Positions 1-8,703 of a DNA stretch of 64,000 nt are shown in pieces. The translations under genes and the position numbers were made by a program. The first letter of the stretch is position 1. Each line of letters opens with the position of its first letter. Under the pieces are notes generated by a model. That model had not been told where the DNA came from. It ran no database searches and saw only the letters and a list, made by a program, of their open reading frames with translations. Source of the stretch: Streptomyces humidus (GTDB taxonomy: Bacteria > Actinomycetota > Actinomycetes > Streptomycetales > Streptomycetaceae); NCBI RefSeq assembly GCF_014649655.1, contig NZ_BMTL01000041.1, forward strand, positions 17,604 to 81,603. The letters are read 5' to 3'.

Positions 1-1026
1 CTGGCCACGGTGGACGCCAAGCGCGACGAGCCCGGCATCGTCGAGGCGGCCGCGCGGCTCGCGGTGCCCCTGGTGACGTACCCCGCCGAGGAGTTGACGA
101 AGGTCGAGGTGCCCAACCCCTCCGACGCGCCCCTGGCCGCCGTGGGCACCCCGTCCGTCGCCGAGGCGTCCGCGCTCGCCGGCGGCGGTGAACTCCTGGT
201 CCCCAAGCGGAAGTCGGCGCGGGCGGACGGCCACGCCTCGATGGCCACCTGCGCCGTCGTACGGCGTCCCGCGCGCGGGCGGCTCGCGGTCGTCGGGCTC
301 GGTCCCGGCGCCCGTGATCTGCTCACCCCGCGCGCCACGGCCGAACTGCGGCGGGCCGCCGTGCTCGTCGGCCTCGACCAGTACGTCGACCAGATCCGCG
401 ACCTGCTGCGGCCGGGCACCCGGATCCTGGAGTCCGGGCTGGGCGCCGAGGAGGAGCGGGCCCGCACGGCCGTCGAGGAGGCCCGGCGCGGACAGGCCGT
501 CGCGCTGATCGGCAGCGGGGACGCGGGCGTGTACGCCATGGCCTCCCCCGCGCTCGCCGAGGCGTCCGACGACATCGACGTGGTCGGGGTGCCCGGTGTG
601 ACGGCCGCGCTCGCGGCCGGCGCGATCCTCGGTGCTCCGCTCGGCCACGACCATGTGTCCATCAGCCTGTCCGACCTGCACACGCCGTGGGAGGTCATCG
701 AGCGCCGGGTGCGGGCGGCGGCCGAGGCGGATCTGGTGGTCACCTTCTACAACCCCCGCAGCCGGGGCCGCGACTGGCAGCTTCCCAAGGCGCTGTCGAT
801 CCTCGCCGAGCACCGGGAGCCGGCCACGCCCGTCGGCGTCGTGCGCAACGCCTCCCGGCCGGACGGGACCAGCAGGCTGTCCACGCTCGCCGGACTCGAC
901 CCGGCCTGGGTCGACATGATGACGGTCGTCACCGTGGGCAACACGGCGACCCGTGCCGTCGCCGGGCGCATGGTGACGCCCCGCGGCTACCGCTGGCAGG
1001 AAGCCGCCGCGGAGGAGGTCCGGTGA
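1..1026 (+). CDS. cobJ: CbiG C-terminal domain fused to precorrin-3B C17-methyltransferase (partial, 5' end outside window)
   Basis: The frame is open from the first base, so the start lies upstream and this is the C-terminal part of a longer protein. The first 60 or so residues (LATVDAKRDEPG, then a Val-Thr-Tyr-Pro stretch) resemble the C-terminal domain of CbiG. From about residue 90 the sequence is a tetrapyrrole (SAM) methylase: GLGPGARDLLTPRA near the start of that domain, GSGDAGVYAMASP in the middle, and FYNPRSRGR later, as in CobJ/CbiH. The methylase adds the C17 methyl with ring contraction in corrin synthesis; CbiG opens the lactone. CbiG-CobJ fusions are common in Streptomyces. A 73-base gap separates it from the next cobalamin gene on the same strand. 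Family assignment is strong; the exact length is unknown. Confidence 0.92.
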   Translation: MATVDAKRDEPGIVEAAARLAVPLVTYPAEELTKVEVPNPSDAPLAAVGTPSVAEASALAGGGELLVPKRKSARADGHASMATCAVVRRPARGRLAVVGLGPGARDLLTPRATAELRRAAVLVGLDQYVDQIRDLLRPGTRILESGLGAEEERARTAVEEARRGQAVALIGSGDAGVYAMASPALAEASDDIDVVGVPGVTAALAAGAILGAPLGHDHVSISLSDLHTPWEVIERRVRAAAEADLVVTFYNPRSRGRDWQLPKALSILAEHREPATPVGVVRNASRPDGTSRLSTLAGLDPAWVDMMTVVTVGNTATRAVAGRMVTPRGYRWQEAAAEEVR

Positions 1027-1099
1027 CCCGGCCGCCGCACCCCGCGCCGGCCCACGACCGCCTGCCGTATCCACCCCTTCCCCACCCTGAGGAGAACCA

Positions 1100-2026
1100 G
1101 TGACCACCCCGCCGCCCGCCCTGCTCATCGCCGGCCACGGCACCCGGGACGAGGCCGGAGCCGAGGCGTTCCGCGAGTTCGTACGGGAGCTGGGCCGCCG
1201 CCATCCGGAACTGCCCGTCGCGGGCGGCTTCATCGAGCTGTCGCCGCCGCCGCTGGGCGACGCGGTCGCCGAGCTGGTGGAGCGCGGCGTGCGGCGCTTC
1301 GCGGCCGTCCCGCTGATGCTGGTCTCGGCCGGACACGCCAAGGGCGACATCCCGGCCGCGCTGTCCCGCGAGAAGGAGCGCCACCCCGGGATCTCCTACA
1401 CCTACGGGCGTCCGCTGGGCCCGCACCCGGCGCTGCTGGACGTCCTGGAGCGACGGCTGGACGAGGCCCTGGGCACGGCGGGGCGGACGCCCGAGGACCT
1501 GGCCGACGTGACCGTGCTGCTGGTCGGACGCGGTTCGACGGACCCGGACGCCAACGCCGAGGTGTACAAGGCGGCCCGGCTGCTGTGGGAGGGACGCGGG
1601 TACGCGGGCGTGGAGACCGCGTTCGTGTCGCTGGCCGCGCCGGACGTGCCGGGCGGACTCGACCGGTGCGTACGGCTGGGCGCGCGGCGCGTCGTCGTCC
1701 TGCCGTACTTCCTGTTCACCGGGATCCTGCCGGACCGGGTGCGGCAGCAGACCGAGGACTGGGCGGCCGCGCATCCGGAGGTCGAGGTGCGCTCGGCGGA
1801 CGTCATCGGCCCCGAGCCGGAACTGCTCGACCTGGTGATGGAGCGGTACGAGGAGGCCGTCAAGGGCGACCTGCGGATGAACTGCGACTCGTGCGTGTAC
1901 CGGATCGCGCTGCCGGGCTTCGAGGACAGGGTCGGGATGCCGCAGCAGCCGCACTTCCACCCGGACGACGACGGACATCACCACGGCGGTCACCACCACG
2001 GGCACTCCCACTCCCATGCGCACTGA
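1100..2026 (+). CDS. Sirohydrochlorin chelatase, CbiX family, with His-rich tail
   Basis: This 308-residue protein starts with ALLIAGHGTRDEAG, the CbiX metal-chelatase N-terminal motif with its catalytic His. It carries a second, degenerate CbiX repeat from about residue 135 (VTVLLVGRGSTDPDANAE). These enzymes insert Co2+ or Fe2+ into sirohydrochlorin. The GTG start follows a GAGGAGAA ribosome site. The last 30 residues contain at least ten histidines in HHHGG and HHHGHSHSH runs, plus a CDSC motif before them, suggesting metal storage or delivery. The gene lies between cobJ and cobC and overlaps cobC by 11 bases, so it belongs to the cobalamin operon. Cobalt is inferred as the natural metal from that context. 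Confidence 0.92.
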   Translation: MTTPPPALLIAGHGTRDEAGAEAFREFVRELGRRHPELPVAGGFIELSPPPLGDAVAELVERGVRRFAAVPLMLVSAGHAKGDIPAALSREKERHPGISYTYGRPLGPHPALLDVLERRLDEALGTAGRTPEDLADVTVLLVGRGSTDPDANAEVYKAARLLWEGRGYAGVETAFVSLAAPDVPGGLDRCVRLGARRVVVLPYFLFTGILPDRVRQQTEDWAAAHPEVEVRSADVIGPEPELLDLVMERYEEAVKGDLRMNCDSCVYRIALPGFEDRVGMPQQPHFHPDDDGHHHGGHHHGHSHSHAH

Positions 2027-3101
2027 GGGCCACACCGAGGGGAACACCGAGGGGCACGACCTGCGCCACCACGGAGACGCCGAGGTGCGCGGCGACGGCT
2101 CGTCGCTCGTCGACCTCGCCGTGAACGTCCGCGCGGACACGCCCCCGCGCTGGCTGCGCGAGCGCGTCGCCGTGTCCCTCGGCGCCCTGGCGGCGTACCC
2201 GGACGGGCGGGCCGCGCGGGCGGCGGTCGCGGCGCGGCACGGGCTCCCCGTGGAGCGGGTGCTGCTCACGGCGGGCGCGGCGGAGGCGTTCGTGCTGCTG
2301 GCGCGCGCCCTGAAGGTCCGCCGGCCCGTCGTCGTGCATCCGCAGTTCACCGAGCCGGAGGCGGCGCTGCGGGACGCGGGGCACGCGGTGGACCGGGTGC
2401 TGCTGCGGGAGGAGGACGGTTTCCGGCTGGACCCCGCGGCCGTCCCCGACGACGCGGACCTGGTGGTGATCGGCAACCCGACGAACCCGACGTCGGTGCT
2501 GCATCCTGCGCGGGCCGTCCGGCGGCTGGCCCGGCCCGGGCGGACGCTGGTGGTCGACGAGGCGTTCATGGACGCGGTGCCGGGCGAGCGGGAGGCGCTC
2601 GCGGGGGCGACGGACGTGCCCGGTCTGGTCGTGCTGCGCAGCCTGACGAAGACCTGGGGGCTGGCGGGGCTGCGGATCGGGTACGTCCTCGCCGCGCCGG
2701 AGACTATCGCCGAGCTGGAGCGGGCACAGCCGCTGTGGCCGGTGTCCTCGCCGGCGCTGGCGGCGGCGGAGGCGTGCATGGGGGCGCAGGCGCTGGCGGA
2801 GGCCGCGCACGCCGCGCACCGCGTCGCGGCGGACCGGGCGCATCTGGTCGCCGGCCTGGAGGAGTTCGCCGCCGACGGGCTGCGGGTCGTCGGGCCGGCG
2901 GACGGCCCCTTCGTCCTCGTCCGGGCGCCCCGGGCCGCCGCCGTCCGGCAGCGGCTGCGCACCCTGGGGTTCGCGGTCCGGCGCGGGGACACGTTCCCGG
3001 GTCTCGACGAGGAGTGGCTGCGGCTGGCGGTGCGGGACCGGGCGACGGTGAACCGATTCCTCCAGGCACTGGACCAGGCGCTCGCGCTGACCCGCGGATA
3101 G
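2016..3101 (+). CDS. cobC: CobC-type PLP-dependent aminotransferase/decarboxylase (Rv2231c-like)
   Basis: This is a fold-type I PLP enzyme of 361 residues. Visible features are a cofactor-binding stretch VLLTAGAAEAFVLLAR near residue 80, NPTNPTSVLHP near 155, VVDEAFMD near 185, and the Schiff-base lysine in SLTKTWGLAGLRIGY near 210. It resembles histidinol-phosphate aminotransferases and the CobD/CobC threonine-phosphate decarboxylase group, which makes the aminopropanol arm of cobalamin. The ATG lies inside the end of the upstream chelatase gene, which suggests translational coupling. The functional call rests on cobalamin context; by sequence alone it could be a HisC-like aminotransferase. 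Confidence 0.85.
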   Translation: MRTEGHTEGNTEGHDLRHHGDAEVRGDGSSLVDLAVNVRADTPPRWLRERVAVSLGALAAYPDGRAARAAVAARHGLPVERVLLTAGAAEAFVLLARALKVRRPVVVHPQFTEPEAALRDAGHAVDRVLLREEDGFRLDPAAVPDDADLVVIGNPTNPTSVLHPARAVRRLARPGRTLVVDEAFMDAVPGEREALAGATDVPGLVVLRSLTKTWGLAGLRIGYVLAAPETIAELERAQPLWPVSSPALAAAEACMGAQALAEAAHAAHRVAADRAHLVAGLEEFAADGLRVVGPADGPFVLVRAPRAAAVRQRLRTLGFAVRRGDTFPGLDEEWLRLAVRDRATVNRFLQALDQALALTRG

Positions 3102-3179
3102 ACGGGCGGGGGACCGGACGGGACGGCCGAGCGCAGGACGAGGGCGGCTGCGTCCGGCCCTGCCTGGCGCGCCCCGCGC

Positions 3180-4271
3180 TCAGCCCACCACCCTCCCGTT
3201 CAGCACCACCCTGCGCGGCGCCGCCAGCACCCGGACGTCCGCGCGCGGGTCCGTCCCGTAGACCACCAGGTCCGCCGGGGCGCCCTCGGACAGACCAGGG
3301 CGTCCGAGCCACTCGCGGGCGCCCCAGGCGGCCGCCGAGAGCGCCGTCAGCGGCGGGATGCCCGCCGTCACCAGTTCGGCGACCTCCGCGGCCACCAGAC
3401 CGTGCGGCAGCGCGCCGCCGGCGTCCGTGCCGACGAAGACGGCGATCCCGGCGTCGTGGGCGTTGCGCACGGTGTCGTACCGGCGTTCGTGGAGCCGGCG
3501 CATATGAGCCGCCCAGCGCGGGAACCTGGCCTCGCCGCCCATGGCCAGCCGCGGGAACGTCGCGATGTTCACCAGGGTCGGGACGATCGCCACGCCCCGT
3601 TCGGCGAACAGCGGGATCAGGTCCTCGGTGAGCCCCGTCGCGTGTTCGACGCAGTCGATGCCCGACTCGACCAGGTCCCGCAGCGAGTTCTCGGCGAAGC
3701 AGTGGGCGGTGACCCGCGCGCCCAGCCGGTGGGCCTCGGCGATGGCCGCCTCGGCCGCCTCCCGCGGCCAGCTGGGGGCCAGGTCACCCGCCTCGCGGTC
3801 GATCCAGTCGCCGACCAGCTTGACCCAGCCGTCGCCGCGCCGCGCCTCCCGGGCGACGTAGGCGACCAGGTCGTCGGGCTCGATCTCGTGCGCGTAGCCG
3901 CGCAGATAGCGGCGGGTGCGGGCGATGTGCCGGCCCGCCCTGATGATCTCCGGGAGGTCCTCACGGTCGTCGACCCACCGGGTGTCCGACGGCGAGCCCG
4001 CGTCCCTCAGCAGCAGCGCGCCGGCGTCGCGGTCGGCCAGCGCCTGCTTCTCGGCGACGTCCGCCTCGACCGGGCCGTGCGCACCGAGGCCCACATGGCA
4101 GTGGGCGTCGACGAGACCGGGCAGCGCCCAGCCCTCGACCACGCGCACGTCACGGGCGCCGACGGGACGGTCGTAGGAGATCCGGCCGCCGACGACCCAC
4201 AGCTCGTCGCGGACGTCGTCGGGTCCGGTCAGGACCCGGCCCTTCACGTGCAGCACCGGGTGATCGCTCAT
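3180..4271 (-). CDS. Amidohydrolase family protein
   Basis: A 363-residue metal-dependent hydrolase of the imidazolonepropionase/prolidase-like amidohydrolase type. Metal-ligand motifs are seen in order: DAHCHVGLG near residue 60, VTAHCFAENSL near residue 190, a His in VEHATG near 215, and FVGTDAGGALPHG near 280. The N- and C-terminal strands (VLHVKGRVLTGPDD, VLNGRVVG) form the usual small beta domain. I chose the ATG giving MSDHPV; a GTG three codons upstream is possible. It converges on cobC and is followed by the amino-acid ABC operon on the same strand. The substrate cannot be read from the sequence. Confidence 0.85.
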   Translation of the reverse strand: MSDHPVLHVKGRVLTGPDDVRDELWVVGGRISYDRPVGARDVRVVEGWALPGLVDAHCHVGLGAHGPVEADVAEKQALADRDAGALLLRDAGSPSDTRWVDDREDLPEIIRAGRHIARTRRYLRGYAHEIEPDDLVAYVAREARRGDGWVKLVGDWIDREAGDLAPSWPREAAEAAIAEAHRLGARVTAHCFAENSLRDLVESGIDCVEHATGLTEDLIPLFAERGVAIVPTLVNIATFPRLAMGGEARFPRWAAHMRRLHERRYDTVRNAHDAGIAVFVGTDAGGALPHGLVAAEVAELVTAGIPPLTALSAAAWGAREWLGRPGLSEGAPADLVVYGTDPRADVRVLAAPRRVVLNGRVVG

Positions 4272-4290
4272 GTCCGGCACTCTAGTGAAG

Positions 4291-5085
4291 CTACTTCCCG
4301 GGGCCGCCCACCTGGTCGGACGTCTCCTCCTCCACCTCGGCCATCGCCGGGTCGAGGAGTCGGGAGAGGAAGTGGCGGGTGCGTTCGTGCGCGGGGGCGC
4401 CGATGACCTGAGCCGGGGCGCCGTCCTCGACGATCACGCCGCCGTCCATGAAGACGACCCGGTCGGCGACCTCGCGCGCGAAGGTCATCTCATGGGTGAC
4501 GACCATCATCGTCATGCCCTCCCGCGCCAGCATGCGCATGACGGCCAGGACGTCCCCCACCAGCTCCGGGTCGAGCGCCGACGTCGGCTCGTCGAACAGC
4601 ATCACCTCGGGGCCCATGGCCAGGGCGCGGGCGATGGCGACCCGCTGCTGCTGGCCGCCGGAGAGGGAGGCGGGGTAGGCGGTCGCCTTGTCCGACAGAC
4701 CGACGCGCTCCAGGTTCTCGGCGGCGACCTTCGCCGCCTCCGCCTTGCCGCGCCGGAGCACCCGGCGCTGCGGCAGCGTGAGGTTCTCGGTCACGGACAG
4801 GTGCGGGAAGAGGTTGAACTGCTGGAAGACCATGCCGATACGACGTCGTACGGCGTCGATGTCGACGTCTGGGTCGGTCAGTTCGGCGCCGCCGACGAAG
4901 ACCTGGCCCCCGGACGGCTCCTCCAGCAGGTTCACGCACCGCAGCAGCGTCGACTTGCCCGAGCCGGAGGGCCCGATCACGCAGACGACCTCGCCGCGGC
5001 CGACCTCCAGGTCGATGCCCCGCAGCACCTCGTTGTCGCCGAACGACTTGTGCAGGCCGCGTACTTCGATCTCGGGTCGGCTCAT
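4291..5085 (-). CDS. Amino-acid ABC transporter ATP-binding protein (GlnQ type)
   Basis: A 264-residue ATPase. The Walker A motif GPSGSGKST lies near residue 37, the Q-loop in GMVFQQFNLFPHLSV follows, the signature LSGGQQQRVAIARAL lies near 145, Walker B is VMLFDEPTSALDPE, and the H-loop is VVTHEM. The FNLFPHL and LFDEPTSALDPELVG sequences are typical of polar amino-acid importers. Its ATG overlaps the permease stop (ATGA), so the two are co-translated. An alternative open frame extends upstream over the permease but is not needed. It energises uptake by the permease and lipoprotein encoded just upstream. Confidence 0.96.
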   Translation of the reverse strand: MSRPEIEVRGLHKSFGDNEVLRGIDLEVGRGEVVCVIGPSGSGKSTLLRCVNLLEEPSGGQVFVGGAELTDPDVDIDAVRRRIGMVFQQFNLFPHLSVTENLTLPQRRVLRRGKAEAAKVAAENLERVGLSDKATAYPASLSGGQQQRVAIARALAMGPEVMLFDEPTSALDPELVGDVLAVMRMLAREGMTMMVVTHEMTFAREVADRVVFMDGGVIVEDGAPAQVIGAPAHERTRHFLSRLLDPAMAEVEEETSDQVGGPGK

Positions 5086-5915
5086 TTCACGGCCTCCTGG
5101 GCCTTCGCCTCCATACGGCGCACGACGAAGCCGAGCGGGATGGTCACCAGCAGGTAGCAGAGGCCGGCGACCAGGATCGGCGTGGAGTTGGCGGTGGTGC
5201 TGGCCAGGTCGCGGCCGTACTTGGACAGTTCGCGCTCCTCCAGTGTCACGCCGAGCAGCAGGACCAGGGAGGAGTCCTTGAAGAGCATGATCAGCTCGTT
5301 GGTGAGCGGCGGGAGGATGATCCGGAAGGCCTGCGGGATGACGACCGAGACCATGGCTCGCGCGGGCGAGAAGCCCAGCGAGCGGGCGGCCTCCGTCTGG
5401 CCCTTGGGCACCGCCTGGATGCCGGCCCGGAACGTCTCCGCCATGTACGCGGCGCCGATCAGGCCGAGACCGAGGGCGGCCTTGCCGTAGGTGCCGCCGA
5501 CGATCTCCGTGCCGGGGAAGGCCAGCGGCACCGCCACCCCGATGAACACGAAGATCAGCAGGGCGGGCAGGCCGCGGAAGATCTCGATGTAGACGCCGGC
5601 CAGCCAGCGGTACGGCCCCACCGAGGACAGCCGCATCAGGGCGACGACCAGCCCGAGCACCAGGCCCAGCAGGAACCCGGACACCGTGTACAGCACGGTG
5701 TTCTTCAGGGCCAGCGTGATGACGTCCGGGAACATCTGCTGGGCGATGTCCCACTGGGCGAACTGGTTCTTCAGCCGGCCCCAGTCCGCCGAGACCGCGA
5801 AGACGATCACGGCGGCGACGAAGACGACGTACTGCGCGCCCCGCGAGAGGCTGCGCTTCTGCCGCCGGGTCAGGCCCTTCTTCCTCGGCTGGAGGGGTAC
5901 GTCCGTGTCGGCCAT
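5082..5915 (-). CDS. Amino-acid ABC transporter permease (HisM/GlnP family)
   Basis: A 277-residue inner-membrane protein with an N-terminal Arg/Lys-rich cytoplasmic stretch, about five to six hydrophobic segments and the EAA loop (GQTEAARSLGFSPARA) that docks the ATPase. The segment NTVLYTVSGFLLGLVLGLV begins the conserved permease domain. It sits 4 bases downstream of the binding-protein gene and overlaps the ATPase gene by 4 bases, so the three form one operon. This looks like a single-permease system, so it probably forms a homodimer. The substrate is a polar amino acid; its identity is not visible. Confidence 0.95.
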   Translation of the reverse strand: MADTDVPLQPRKKGLTRRQKRSLSRGAQYVVFVAAVIVFAVSADWGRLKNQFAQWDIAQQMFPDVITLALKNTVLYTVSGFLLGLVLGLVVALMRLSSVGPYRWLAGVYIEIFRGLPALLIFVFIGVAVPLAFPGTEIVGGTYGKAALGLGLIGAAYMAETFRAGIQAVPKGQTEAARSLGFSPARAMVSVVIPQAFRIILPPLTNELIMLFKDSSLVLLLGVTLEERELSKYGRDLASTTANSTPILVAGLCYLLVTIPLGFVVRRMEAKAQEAVK

Positions 5916-5919
5916 GGGG

Positions 5920-6783
5920 TCAGGACGCCGAGGCGGAGGCCGACGGGGAGGCGGCCGACGCGTCGTACGGGCCGATCCACTGCTCGTACAGCTTCTTGTA
6001 GGTGCCGTCGGCCTTCGCGTCCGCGAGCGCCTTATCGATGGCGGCGACCAGCTTCGCGTTGCCCTTCTTCACCGTGAAGCCGTACTGCTCGCCGGTGTTG
6101 AGGTTGTCGACGACCTTGAAGGCGTCGGCGTTGGCCTTGTCCTTCAGCCAGCCCTGGACGACCGGGTAGTCGATGACGACGGCCTTGACCTGGCCGGTGC
6201 GCAGACCGTTGAGGACGGCGTCGGAGGACTCGAAGGAGACCGGGTCGAGGCCCTGCTTCTTGGCGTAGTCCTCGCCGGTGGTCTGGGCCTGGGCGCCGAG
6301 CTTGACCTTCTCGGCCTTCACGTCGGCGAGCGAGGTGACGCCCGCGCCCTTGTCGACCAGGACGGCCTGGGTGGCGTCGAAGTACGGGTCGGAGAAGTCC
6401 ACGTTCTTCTTGCGCTCGTCGGTGATGGTCATGCCGGCCGCGGCCAGGTCGCACTGCCCGGAGTTGAGGAAGGCGCCGGTCTTGAAGTTCTCGAACGGCG
6501 TGTCGGTGATCACCTGCTTCACGCCCAGGTTCTTGGCCACCAGGTCGATCAGGGACACGTCGAAGCCCTGCACCTTGCCGTCGATCTCCGACTGGAAGGG
6601 CGGGTAGGGCAGGTGGGTGCAGGTGGTGAGCTGGCCCGCCTTGACGAGCTCGACCCCTCCGGCGGCGGTCTTGGAGCCGCTGCCCCCGCTGTCGGTGGAG
6701 GTGCAGGCGGCCACGAGCATCAGCCCGGCCGTCGCGGTGGTGGCGGCCAGGATGCGGATCCGGCGCCCGGGGAGGGTGTTCAC
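5920..6783 (-). CDS. Amino-acid ABC transporter substrate-binding lipoprotein (family 3)
   Basis: This 287-residue protein has a basic N-terminus, a hydrophobic stretch and a lipobox ending at VAAC near residue 26, so it should be anchored outside the membrane. The mature part shows the SBP_bac_3 pattern: LTTCTHLPYPPFQ, GFDVSLIDLVAKNLG, CDLAAAGMTITDERKK and VDFSDPYF. The GTG start has a GAAAGG ribosome site 8 bases upstream. A strong promoter with a perfect TATAAT lies about 35 bases upstream (separate entry). The C-terminus ends in a Ser/Ala-rich tail, which is common in Streptomyces lipoproteins. Confidence 0.95.
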   Translation of the reverse strand: MNTLPGRRIRILAATTATAGLMLVAACTSTDSGGSGSKTAAGGVELVKAGQLTTCTHLPYPPFQSEIDGKVQGFDVSLIDLVAKNLGVKQVITDTPFENFKTGAFLNSGQCDLAAAGMTITDERKKNVDFSDPYFDATQAVLVDKGAGVTSLADVKAEKVKLGAQAQTTGEDYAKKQGLDPVSFESSDAVLNGLRTGQVKAVVIDYPVVQGWLKDKANADAFKVVDNLNTGEQYGFTVKKGNAKLVAAIDKALADAKADGTYKKLYEQWIGPYDASAASPSASASAS

Positions 6784-6817
6784 TGCGGGCCTTTCTGTCA
6801 GCGAGCTTTGGCTTCTG

Positions 6818-6846
6818 ATTATAAGGAGAACTTTGGGTATCCCAAA
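6818..6846 (-). promoter_or_regulatory. Promoter with overlapping operator for the amino-acid ABC operon
   Basis: Reading the minus strand, TTGGGA (6845-6840) is followed after 16 bases by a perfect TATAAT (6823-6818), about 35 bases before the binding-protein start. A perfect inverted repeat TTTGGG-3-CCCAAA (6832-6846) covers the -35 element and is a good candidate repressor site. The stretch is notably AT-rich for this genome. The binding factor is unknown. Confidence 0.7.
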
Positions 6847-6936
6847 CCAAACCGATGGTTACGAGGCTGTGTGACCTGAGAAGTCGGCAGTAGGAGAGGC
6901 TCGGTAGGCGCCGGTTACCCTCGTCACCTCTACCCC

Positions 6937-8058
6937 GTGAGTGAAGAGAGCACCCTCGTGACCCACCCGTTCCTGGACCTCGCCCCGCTGAGCGCCGCGC
7001 ACTTCGCCTCGATCGAGGACCGGGTGGCGCGGCTGCTGGACACCCGGCAGGACGTCGTGATCATGCAGGGCGAGGCGCTGCTGCCGCTGGAGGGCGCGAT
7101 CCGCGGCGCGGCCGGTCCGGGCACGACCGCGCTGAACGTGATCACCGGGCCCTACGGGCAGGCCTTCGGCGACTGGCTGCGGGACTGCGGCGCGACCGTG
7201 ATCGACCTGGCGGTCCCCTTCCACACCGCGGTCACGGCCGAGCAGATCCGAGCGGCCCTCACGGAGCACCCGGAGACCGACTTCGTGTCCCTGGTGCACG
7301 CGGAGGCGGCCACCGGCAACACCAACCCGGTCGCGGAGATCGGCGAGGCGGTCCGGGCGCACGGCGCGCTGTTCTACCTGGACGCGGTCGCCTCGGTCGG
7401 CGCCGAGCCGGTACTGCCGGACGCCTGGGGCGTGGACCTGTGCGTGATCGGCGCGCAGAAGGCGATGGGCGGGCCCGCGGGCGTGTCGGCGGTGTCGGTG
7501 AGCGAGCGGGCGTGGGCGCGGATGGCCGCGAACCCGCGGGCGCCCCGCCGCTCGTACCTGTCGCTGCTGGACTGGAAGGAGCGGTGGGTCGACGGCGGCC
7601 GCAAGGTGCTGCTGCACGCGCCGGCGCAGCTGGAGATGCTGGCGCTGGAGGCGTGCGTCGAGCGCATCGAGGCGGAGGGGCCGGCCACCGTGATGGCCCG
7701 GCACGCGTCGGCGGCGGCGGCGACGCGCGCGGGCGTCGTGGCGCTGGGCGGCGGACTGGAGCCGTATGTGCGCGACGCGGCGGACGCGGCGCCCGTCGCC
7801 ACGACGCTGCGGACGCCCCCGGGGGTCATGGCGTCGGAGCTGGTGGCCCGGGCCCTGGCGGGCGACCCCGCGTTGCCGCTGGCGGCGGGCGGGGGCGCGC
7901 TGGCCCGGGAGATGGTCAGGGTCAACCACTACGGGGCCGACGCGACCGTGGGGGCGGTGCAGGCTTGCCTGGCGGCGCTGGGCGCGGCGCTGAAGGAGCA
8001 GGGCCGGACCGTGGACCTGGCGGCAGCCCGACGGGGCGTGGAGAACTCCTGGGGTTAG
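6937..8058 (+). CDS. PLP-dependent aminotransferase class V (alanine-glyoxylate type)
   Basis: A 373-residue fold-type I PLP enzyme. It has SLVHAEAATGNTNPV near residue 110, FYLDAVASVGAEPV near 145 with the cofactor Asp, and the Schiff-base lysine in CVIGAQKAMGGPAGVSAVS near 175. This pattern fits serine-pyruvate/alanine-glyoxylate aminotransferases and 2-aminoethylphosphonate-like enzymes. The GTG start at 6937 gives MSEEST; a second GTG seven codons later is possible. It is divergent from the amino-acid transporter, so the two may handle the same amino acid, but that is inference. Confidence 0.85.
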   Translation: MSEESTLVTHPFLDLAPLSAAHFASIEDRVARLLDTRQDVVIMQGEALLPLEGAIRGAAGPGTTALNVITGPYGQAFGDWLRDCGATVIDLAVPFHTAVTAEQIRAALTEHPETDFVSLVHAEAATGNTNPVAEIGEAVRAHGALFYLDAVASVGAEPVLPDAWGVDLCVIGAQKAMGGPAGVSAVSVSERAWARMAANPRAPRRSYLSLLDWKERWVDGGRKVLLHAPAQLEMLALEACVERIEAEGPATVMARHASAAAATRAGVVALGGGLEPYVRDAADAAPVATTLRTPPGVMASELVARALAGDPALPLAAGGGALAREMVRVNHYGADATVGAVQACLAALGAALKEQGRTVDLAAARRGVENSWG

Positions 8059-8175
8059 ACCGGCGGGGGCGGAGGGGCCGGCTCGCGCCCGAACGGCGCC
8101 TGCGCCGACCGCAGTTCACCGGGGCCCGGGTCGAGCGGAGGCCGCTCGTCAGTGGTACGTGGCATGCTGACCGGC

Positions 8176-8703
8176 ATGACCGCCGACCCTTCCCTCACCC
8201 TTCCCGACGGCCGCCCGCTCCCCCTGATGACCGGTGCCGAACTCCCCATGCTGGAGAGCTGGCTGGAGTTCCACCGGGCCACGCTCGAGCTGAAGTGCGC
8301 GGGGCTGGACGACCAGTTGCTGCGCCTGCCGTCCGCGGAGCCGTCCGAGCTGACGCTGCTCGGCCTCGTGCAGCATCTGGCCGAGGTCGAGCGGAACTGG
8401 TTCCAACGGGCCTTCGCCGGACTCGTCGTGCCGCCGGTCTTCGAGGAGGAGTCGGGGTACGCCCTCGACGCGGGGCGCGGCCTCGACGAGGCGCTGGCCG
8501 CCTGGCGGCGGGAGGCGGCGCGCGGGCGCGAGCTGATCGCCGGCCGGTCGCCCGAGGACACGGGCCGCATCCCCGACGGCCCCATGGCGGGCCTGGAGGT
8601 CAGCCTGCGCTGGATCCTCGTCCACATGATCGAGGAGTACGCCCGGCACAACGGCCACGCGGACATTCTCCGGGAACGCATCGACGGAGTCACCGGAATC
8701 TGA
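8176..8703 (+). CDS. DinB-like / DUF664 family protein
   Basis: A 175-residue predicted four-helix DinB-fold protein. The likely metal-ligand histidines fall in LVQHLAEVERNWF near residue 65 and in WILVHMIEEYARHNGHADILRE near residue 150. That C-terminal pattern is typical of the actinobacterial DUF664 group related to mycothiol-dependent enzymes. I prefer the ATG giving MTADPS; in-frame GTG and ATG codons lie 8 and 4 codons upstream. It stands alone between the aminotransferase and the ectoine operon. Its substrate is unknown. Confidence 0.8.
   Translation: MTADPSLTLPDGRPLPLMTGAELPMLESWLEFHRATLELKCAGLDDQLLRLPSAEPSELTLLGLVQHLAEVERNWFQRAFAGLVVPPVFEEESGYALDAGRGLDEALAAWRREAARGRELIAGRSPEDTGRIPDGPMAGLEVSLRWILVHMIEEYARHNGHADILRERIDGVTGI

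Noticed and set aside
929..2992. A 687-codon minus-strand ORF across the cobalamin genes
   Set aside because: Low-complexity Arg/Ala/Ser composition and complete overlap with CbiX and CobC make it a shadow frame.
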